From assembly GCA_036245805.1 (NCBI GenBank), contig BTRK01000005.1, positions 43,821,216-43,885,215 of the forward strand: a stretch of DNA of 64,000 bases. Reading direction: 5' to 3'. The notes beneath the pieces are model-generated. The model saw only the letters and a list, made by a program, of their open reading frames with translations, had not been told where the DNA came from and made no database searches. Each line of letters opens with the position of its first letter. Position 1 is the stretch's first letter. Below, piece by piece: positions 56,902 through 64,000 of this stretch. The DNA is from Pristionchus mayeri (lineage: Eukaryota; Nematoda; Chromadorea; Rhabditida; Neodiplogasteridae). The position numbers and the translations under genes are program-made.

Positions 56902-57384
56902 ATGTTTAGAATTGAGATCTCTTCAAGTCGCGTGCTCTCTCGCTCGTTGCCTACCCATCAGGGTCGCAGGTTGATCGTTATCTTATCGCTAAATGACGTG
57001 ATCCTCATTATTGTGAGCAGTTTTGTCAACCTCGGATGCACCACTCATGTCATCCTGATTTTCGCAGTTTTCTCTATTCGTCGACGGTACTAATCGTTCT
57101 GAGAAACTTCAACGATGTATGGAATCATATTTGGTATGATTGATTATTAGTAATCGTTCATTGAGTGAATCAGTATTATTCAGGTTTGCTTGCAATCTGG
57201 ACCAGGCATGGGACCAATGACCAGTCCCGTATCTCCGAGATCCTCGAGGAGGTTGGACATATATCCCTTTCACGCGCACATCATTAAAACTTATTTTAAA
57301 GGGGTGCTCCGGGGAATGAATGATAAGGAATCCCACAACGAAAATTCTGCTGTGGACGATCTTAGCGTTTCACACGTTATCTAG
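56902..57384 (+). CDS. Possible short two-exon protein with one TM segment
   Basis: A 63-codon plus-strand frame (MFRIEISSS...) ends in a strong hydrophobic segment, NDVILIIVSSFVNLGCTTHV then ILIFAVFSIRRR, like the first helix of a serpentine receptor with basic residues on its inner side. A donor (CGACG followed by GTACTA) at about 57088 and a TTATTCAG acceptor at 57182 allow a second exon, but the frame after splicing is short. It may be a receptor-gene relic. Confidence 0.25.
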
Positions 57385-57481
57385 CTCTGAACAGTGAGAG
57401 AGCGCATCGAATGAAGAGACCGGCTCGGTAATATTCCAGGACATTCTTATTGAGCCGGTATCTTAATGAAATGGTATTGTT

Positions 57482-57837
57482 ACCAGTATACCCTCCACTA
57501 CATCACCCTGTTTAGATCCTCTAACTATGCGAACTTGAATTTCTCTCTCTACCAACGTATAGGGGTTCATGGTCCAAAATTGTGAATTTGAGTGGAAAAT
57601 CATGGTTAGATAAACACAGAGTACAGTGATCGATCAATATTCTAGTACCTCAGTAAGTACTCTAATATAATAGGATGGGAATCGAGTGGTTACGGCATTT
57701 TGTGTTTATCTAGCCATGAGTTTCCACTCAAATTCACAATTTTGGACCATGAACCCCTATACGTTGGTGGTGTGAGAAACTCAAGTTCACATAGTTAGAG
57801 GATCTAAACATAGTGGTGTAGTGGAGGGTATACTGGT
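57482..57837. repeat. 356-base palindrome
   Basis: ACCAGTATACCCTCCACTAC and GTAGTGGAGGGTATACTGGT end it. CGTATAGGGGTTCATGGTCC pairs with GGACCATGAACCCCTATACG. The centre, near 57660, contains GATCGATC. Confidence 0.85.
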
Positions 57838-59929
57838 CACAATGCAACATCTCCTAAGTCCCTACTTCGAGTCCCGAGGGAGCTGCGATTTGTTTACGTT
57901 TTGTCGGTTCACGTTTTGTCACCCTCCCATCGTCCTCACCGAACAACATCACATTGCGTAGTCGTTTCTTCATGACTGCAGATTACTAAGACATAAAAAA
58001 AGTTGTTTGACGTGACCGCACCTTTACCTTTTTACCGTTTACGACCTGTCATGTAATATATAACATTAAAATGGTGGATATTATCGCAAAAAAAATACAT
58101 GAATGGTATACACAAAACCATATCTGATGTCCGCAGCTTTCATCTCTACCGCCTCGGAGTCAGACTGACCACCCCCGCCATGGATCAGGGTGAGTGATTC
58201 GGATACCCCAACGGACACTGCAAGCGTGAACCCTACATTGAGAGACGGTTTGCATTGTGGTTTATTTCGTGATAATTCCGGAACGGTTCATTGTTGAAGA
58301 TTATTCAGATTTGTCTGCATGTTTAACTTCGATTCCTATGTTCGCCTGCTGATAGTGTGTCTGTCCATAGAACATTTACTTTTTCTCTGACATTGTCAGT
58401 CAAGATTAGTGATAACAAGTCGACTCTTCATTTTCATAATGCTATACGAAGAGTTTCAGACTCTTGATTGGTGATTGGCAATAATTTTCGAGTCTAAAAT
58501 TTACATTCTGCGTCGATTGCATTGTGATGCTTTTCCATTCCAACCATCTGTATTAAATCGTTGGCGTTTGGTTCATATGGAAACAGTTTGAGAACGAGGA
58601 TAGTTTTGGTTGCTTCTAAACCTATGATTGATTGCATTTGAAATTCGGCTCGAGTTGCGAGAGAATGTGCAAATGAAGAGACGGTAACCCACATTTCGAA
58701 CTCGGATGATTGATCGAGTATATGACGTTACTTATCCGAAGAAGTGAGTTGATGCGATTATGCAAATATAGAAATGATCACGAAGGGGCGGCTTGGCAAG
58801 AAATGTCTCTCTTCACAATCCATGCTATCTCGCAGAGTTCGCAATATGGGCAGTGTGTATAGATTCCACACACTGTCTAGACCAGCCCAGAGGTGAGAGA
58901 GTGTGGTGAATGAAGATAATGGTACCCGAATTACGAACTCCGCTCTCTCACCGGTCAGGCTAGCGAAAGCACTAAAAACGCGGTTTCTTGCCAGGCCATC
59001 CCTATTTGAACAACCGTTCAAAAGGAAACAAAGCCCTCGATCGAGAACCTCTTCCGTTCGGCTCATGTTTGTCAACATCTGGCACTGTTTTAGCTGAATA
59101 CCCGGATAAAGTGCTCTGTGTACAGCTGCTTTTAAAGAAATCATGAAACTAGCCGGATGCAAAGCATGAAAACTGGATTTGGTTGGGTTCCCTCTTTTCC
59201 CGAGTTGATCTTAAATTTTTGCGGAATGCCATAAATGACATGCCTATTGTGACTCAAACCAACGCAAGCCGACCAAATATGTTACTCATCCGTTGAACTA
59301 TGCAGAAATGTCTCATTTTTATTCTCCACATCACCCCCTTTTCGAGGGGCAGAAGCGCTTGCTTTGCCCAGTGGAATTAAATTTTCATGGCGTTCATCAC
59401 ATTTCTTTCTTAATTTCGCTCACCCTCACATCATTCGTTTAAAATTGTGCAGAATAACGTGACCCGCAATATTACTGAGCGCCGACTAATTACAATATTT
59501 CTATAAAATACTTAGCATTGCTGATACATTTAGAATAAATTACTGTAGTTAAAGACGACCAACTCTCCCCACTTGAGAAATCGAACCGATCCGTAGATGG
59601 CTTTATCCCGCGCGAGCATCCCGCGCGAGCATCTGATCGACGAACTGTTTAAAACTTTTCGAAATGTATTTAAAACATCGTTTTGCTAGAGTGTTATCCG
59701 AGAGCGGCTATTTGTAAATGAACTACCTCCTTCCCTCCTTTAGCACGCTCTGTCAATCAATATTTAAGGCTTAGGCTGGGCGCCAGAGCGGCTCACTGAC
59801 GGAAATTTAGTCTGAGCTGTAGGATTAGGGGTTCAGGCTCAGGATTTTCTTGCCTTTCATTGACATTTCGCGTACGATTATAAAAATCAGAAATAATCTG
59901 AGCAAGTGCTTATCTAATCTTACTTCCAG
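57838..59929. other. Intergenic stretch with one small palindrome
   Basis: 58786-59001 is a palindrome with ends GGGCGGCTTGGCAAGAAATG and TTTCTTGCCAGGCCATCCC, related to the ends of the 7486-11453 giant palindrome. A short exon-like piece bounded by CCGCAG and GTGAGT lies at 58134-58190 but has no partner. Nothing else is supported. Confidence 0.5.
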
Positions 59930-60179
59930 ATGACCAAGGTATCGCCACTTGAGAAAGGACTAGACGGTTGCAAACAAGGGGGAAGGAAGCCGAACGACAA
60001 TGGGTGAACTTTCATGTCCAATCTTATGGTTTTAACTCGATCATACATGATGGAATCTGGGCTAACAATCAATTATCAAATATTCTTATCAATTAATATC
60101 ACATAATAAATTAAATTGTAGCTACATCGACTACGACGAGGACCCACCATACGTGCACACTGTGCCCGTCATAGAGAAA
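59930..60179 (+). pseudogene. Inverted exons 1-2 of a second ABC-transporter copy
   Basis: Exon 1, 59930-60003: starts with ATG directly after TTACTTCCAG and reads MTKVSPLEKG, then GCKQGGRKPNDNG, with a GTGAAC donor. Exon 2, 60122-60179: YIDYDEDPPYVHTVPVIEK, followed by GTGAGA. They match exons 1 and 2 of the main copy at 55197-54898 in sequence, in phase and (exon 2, 58 bases) in exact length. However, they lie on the plus strand, opposite to all other transporter exons nearby. No further plus-strand exons follow. Confidence 0.75.
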
Positions 60180-60511
60180 GTGAGAGCTCAGTAATATTAC
60201 CAATCTATATTTTTCCACCAACCGACTCCTAAGGATATATTACTCCAAATTTTTAGAGACAGTTCCAATTAAATACCTTGTAAAATATTAGGTTGAGCCT
60301 AAAGTTTTGCGCGATTTTGACTAAAGTGCATCCTGATATCTAACATAGGTCGTTGTTTCACTACTTCATTATCCACACTATCTTGCCTATCGACCGATCA
60401 AGACCGTTCACCGTTCAAGTTCAAGACCAGGACCATTCAGGACCGTTCAGGTTCAGGAGCTTTCGAGAGTGCTCACGAGAATGAAAATAACCGAATGTGG
60501 AACATTACCTG

Positions 60512-61220
60512 AGACGTCACCGGATAGATGAGCATGACGTTGAAGAGGCGACCTGAACGATTTAGATTTTTATATATTGTACAGCCAACTCAGCGAATAG
60601 TATCATGGTTAGAGTAATTCGTTAAATATTTGTATACTGAAACATACTAGGATTTGATCTTTTTTAAAAATTTCGTTCCGTTAAGGAAATCTGAAGAACT
60701 GTGAACTGATGAGCAAAGTCGCGGATTTGATACTAACCCGAAAATGCGTAACAATTACGCAATGAAGGGATACTACTAGGGTTCTCTTAATTTGTGTTGC
60801 CTTATCAGATATGTTTCAGTGGCTCTATACAGCTGATGAGCATTTGTTTATCTAGCGCAACGGAAGCATACCCGAACAATCAACATACATTTTCCAATAA
60901 GCGAACTTTAGATACTACAGCAAACCTCCGATGAGTGCCATGGCAGGCGTCGATACTCCCGATGCAATCGCACACAGGCACCCGATGAAGAAGCAGAACT
61001 TGTCGTAGAGCGTGCCGAATCGGAGCTTAATTAAGTAATTACTTTGTTAATTTATATATTCCAGCTCTGATTAGAAAAGAAAGTGGTCGAAATTCAGCTC
61101 AGCGAATTCATTTGTGATTGATTATTTTGCGAGAGAGTGGACCAGACCCCATAGTGAGACGGGTTTGATGTCCAGCTTCTGGTTGTTGAGATCACCTCTG
61201 CATAGCAAGTAGTTGACAAT
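60512..61220 (-). pseudogene. Partial second ABC-transporter copy: exons 3-5
   Basis: 61220-61143: LLCRGDLNNQKLDIKPVSLW. About 61027-60928: FGTLYDKFCFFIGCLCAIAS. About 60553-60512: RLFNVMLIYPVTSQ, then a GTAATG donor where the main copy instead continues into EFVDLAYENVY. The exons match exons 3-5 of the main gene on the same strand, but the gene stops here; TM2 onward is absent. Mariner-type ends (GGTTGAGCCTAAAGTTTTGC) lie on both sides, at 60293 and 61374, in the same orientation. Confidence 0.75.
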
Positions 61221-61373
61221 CTGAGGAATTATCGAATGAATAACATCTCTGAGCTCTTTTGATTTTGGGAGAATTGACTTTATGGAAATATTATTGTTCG
61301 TGTCCATACTTTTGATTCTGAACACAAAGACAGATTGCCAAAACATTTTTTTTGAAGACAATGGAGTTATTAG

Positions 61374-62929
61374 GTTGAGCCTAAAGTTTTGCGCGATTTT
61401 GGCTCTCAACTTTGAGTTCCTGCAGTTTCGTTTGCTAAAATAACCATCTGTTATCCTGATGTCGATATATAGGGACATGTTCAACCTTTAAAATAATATA
61501 TTTTAACTAGAGCAAATATCTCTACTTTGCGAGAAATCAAGGTCTGTGTATCTTTGGATTTTTCTGAAAAATATTGATTTTATTTTAAATTGATGCACTT
61601 TGCAGAGAAATTTTTCGATAGAAGGTTATAACGTTTATTCAGAAGCACTACCTAGTATCAAAAAGAGAAAGCTGTGGAATGCAGTATAAGTTTCGTATAG
61701 GTCATTGAATCACGGGTACTTTAAAAAATCGGAGTTCTCTCGAACAAATCACTTGTTTCGCGGATTAACGAGACTGACAGCTACCTATGGGCGCTGTTAT
61801 TATTACTTACAGGGTTGTCTATTGCAACGATATTTAAGAGCCCACTTGGCTTTCTCATCTAAAAAAGTGACATTTGCACCTGAATTATTGTTCAATGAAA
61901 ATGTCGAAAACGCTGATATTTAGGGCCTTCAGGCACGGTTCACCCTAGAAAAAGTAGCGACCTCCACAATATTCCTAAATAGTGAGTGATAGGGTAAGGG
62001 TTGTTCGTTAATTTTAGCACGAAAGAAACACTCTTCGAACCACGTGGCTAGCACAAAAAAGGCAAAAAGTGTGTATTTCGAGGTTGTACATTGGACACTT
62101 AAAATCCGAAAAACCCTGTTCATGAATGGAGATCCGCATTCTCTCCCAAATGGAATTTTGACTTGTACTAGAAAGGTAGTTCACATTCATAAATAATTGA
62201 AATCTCAAGAACTATCGGTATAGATACAGTACCCCTAAAACTTATCTTGACATTCGTTATGAAAACTCAAATTCTGATTCCTCGCATATTTCTAATATGC
62301 CCTTAATGGCTGGTCAGTCTCAACATTACCAGTACAATTTAGGCCAGTCACACTTTACGACTGTCTTTAACATAGGGTCCTATCTCCGTTCTAAAAGGCA
62401 TTATAATACTTTGAAAAGTAATGTCGTTGGTTAGTCAGATGAAGTTTGCCGCATCGCTGTTTTATTTCCCTTGGTCGAACAGATCTATGATAGTGTGCGC
62501 TAAAGAGAGTATAAATGCCCCTATCTAGCACGAGAAGATCTGAGTTGATTGGGCGATCGCTTAGAACACCTCGAAATTAAGTTAGAACGCTCATTTATCG
62601 TTTCCCCAGCTATATTTCGATGCTGTATCGAGCAATATAGTTCATTTGTCCAAGGTTGCATTTTTGACGGCACTACATTCAACGAGGTGTAATTTGAAAA
62701 CTGTTCGAAAATGGTCTTAAATTTGTATAGCGTGGATGCGTTTTTCCGAGACGATTCGATTAAGGGGGCTTATGCTCCCTTAGTTGAGTCTAGGGAAGCT
62801 CAAAACCATCGAAAACTCGATATCCAAAAATGCACCCTTTCCCAAGATCTGCCATTTTGAGTCGATTCTCTCGTGAAGGGCGTGATATTACCCGATTGTT
62901 TTACTTTAATCGCCACTCACCCTGCCCTG
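61374..62929. other. Stretch between ABC fragments without a supported gene
   Basis: It begins with a mariner-type end (TTAGGTTGAGCCTAAAGTTT). The frames at 61705-61923 plus and 61929-62208 minus have no recognisable motif. If the flanking ABC fragments were one gene, its TMD1 middle exons should be here, and they are not. Confidence 0.4.
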
Positions 62930-63958
62930 CTCGGGCATATACAGTCTGGTGACGAGGCCGATCGACGTGGATTTACCGCAGCCACTGAAAAGGATTAAAT
63001 CCCAAATACGGTTTTTTTGGATCATATATGAAGCCCTAATGACATTGAATCGGGGAAAAAGTTAGATTTGTACTGTTGATTAGCTACATGACATTATGGA
63101 GAGGTTCAACTGACATACCTGTGCCCGACGAGTGCTACTGTCTGACCGGGCTCCACGACGAGGTTGAGACCGTGTAGAACCTGTGAGTATTTTTTGCATT
63201 TTGGATCGAAACCGAAGCTCTGTCAACACTTCCTTGTTAGCGAACATCAGGCACTTCTGAAACACATTCCGATATTACTTACTCAAAAAAAAACAATATT
63301 ACTAAAGAATCGCACAAATCTTATGTTGATTTTTGTAGGTGTACTTTTTTCTCCATTTCTTCCACTTGAGTGGTTAGAACGTGTAGTATTTATAATTTTT
63401 AGATATTGTATTTGTTATCAAGTTGTGGCAGCAAAATATCTTATAGTAGCATTGAATTAATATTTCATGATACATTAATACAAATGTCGATCGTTATCTG
63501 CGTACCTTGGTTTCCTTCCTGATTGGAAGTGGACGCCTTCTAGCACGACTCTTCCTTTCATATTATCTGGCTTTGATCCTTCTTGTGAGTAGACATCGAT
63601 GATTGGTTCCTGGATTAAAATAATTTGTTGGGTCATGCTTCGATAGTAATTGGATATAAATCGGTATAGAGCTATCTGAAGCAGTGGAAGAAAAAGCTCG
63701 GAATCTATCATTTTTGCATTATCTCACATGAGAGAGGACTATTGAATATTCTGAACTCTGAAGTCAAGGAGATATTAGACTCATTATCCAATATTTAGAG
63801 CACCTGAAGCATACCCGAACGTATTACAAAATTGAGAAATAAATGAGAACTTGAAAAGCTACCCGATCGATAATCTGATATATCGTAGCAGCTGCAGCTC
63901 GGGCGTTCATCAGCACCATCAGATGGGGAGAAATCATGCCCAGGAAGTAGGCTCATGC
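62928..63958 (-). pseudogene. Partial ABC-transporter copy: end of TMD1 and start of NBD1
   Basis: About 63955-63864: FLGMISPHLMVLMNARAAAA then TIYQIIDR. About 63609-63505: DVYSQEGSKPDNMKGRVVLE then GVHFQSGRKP, where the FRYPSRK of the main copy has lost 7 bases and with them the A-loop tyrosine and the frame. About 63181-63120: LNLVVEPGQTVALVGH. About 62986-62928: CGKSTSIGLVTRLYMPEQGR, Walker A. No Q-loop, signature or Walker B exons follow. The order relative to 60512-61220 is wrong for one gene (NBD1 upstream of TM1), so these are separate fragments or a rearranged copy. The upstream part is outside the window. Confidence 0.75.
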
Positions 63959-64000
63959 AGTATTTTTTTGGATTTTTGGAACGGAACCCCGATGTGAACC

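Noticed and set aside
58134..58190. Exon-like piece between CCGCAG and GTGAGT
   Set aside because: No continuing exon on either side and no recognisable protein; good splice-like borders alone are not enough.
61122..61484. 120-codon frame as a separate gene
   Set aside because: It is the ABC exon 3 duplicate (LLCRGDLNNQ...) read through its intron into a mariner-type end.

Overview
The window looks like a piece of an AT-rich nematode genome (clade V, rhabditid or diplogastrid-like). The genes are cut into many small exons of about 50-350 bases with GT-AG borders and nematode-style TTTCAG-like acceptors. The families present are nematode-typical: Str-type and Srsx-type serpentine receptors, a secreted transthyretin-like protein and a P-glycoprotein-type ABC transporter. 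I cannot name the species from the sequence alone. There are no bacterial operons, no CRISPR array, and I saw no tRNA or rRNA gene.

Layout. 0.3-3.5 kb (minus): a Str-type chemoreceptor with a mariner-type element in an intron. 4.6-6.3 kb: a foldback element. 7.5-11.5 kb: a giant palindrome with two arms of about 1.64 kb. 11.6-15 kb: a TA-flanked inverted-repeat element and two RTE-like LINE fragments. 16.4-17.2 kb: a possible small membrane protein and a tandem repeat ending in a C/G-run hairpin. 17.9-23.1 kb (plus): an Srsx-type receptor whose introns hold two mariner-like elements and a 660-base palindrome. 23.3-32.5 kb: a transposon cluster (a CR1/Jockey-like LINE, two foldback elements, a near-complete RTE LINE, a dead mariner). 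33.1 kb: a detached last exon of an ABC transporter. 34-35.5 kb (minus): a transthyretin-like gene with an in-frame stop. 37.2-55.2 kb (minus): a P-glycoprotein (ABCB full transporter) in about 41 exons that I could follow from start codon to the last NBD2 exon. 55.2-59.9 kb: mostly repeats. 59.9-64.0 kb: scrambled partial duplicates of the same transporter.

The main transporter reads as TMD1, NBD1, linker, TMD2 and NBD2, with both Walker A motifs, both LSGGQ signatures, both Walker B/D-loops and both H-loops recognisable. It nevertheless carries three apparent lesions. A 799-base terminal-inverted-repeat element sits inside a TMD1 exon with a 5-base target duplication. NBD1 has a one-base frameshift. 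The final exon lies 4 kb away on the opposite strand. The neighbouring partial copies are out of order, partly inverted, and one has lost its A-loop tyrosine through a 7-base deletion.

The dominant theme is hairpin DNA. At least ten long palindromes or foldback elements lie in introns and between genes, one of them a compound of three palindromes inside one ABC-transporter intron. I infer that these inverted repeats relate to the local inversions, but an assembly artefact is an equally live explanation. I found no clearly new enzymatic system.
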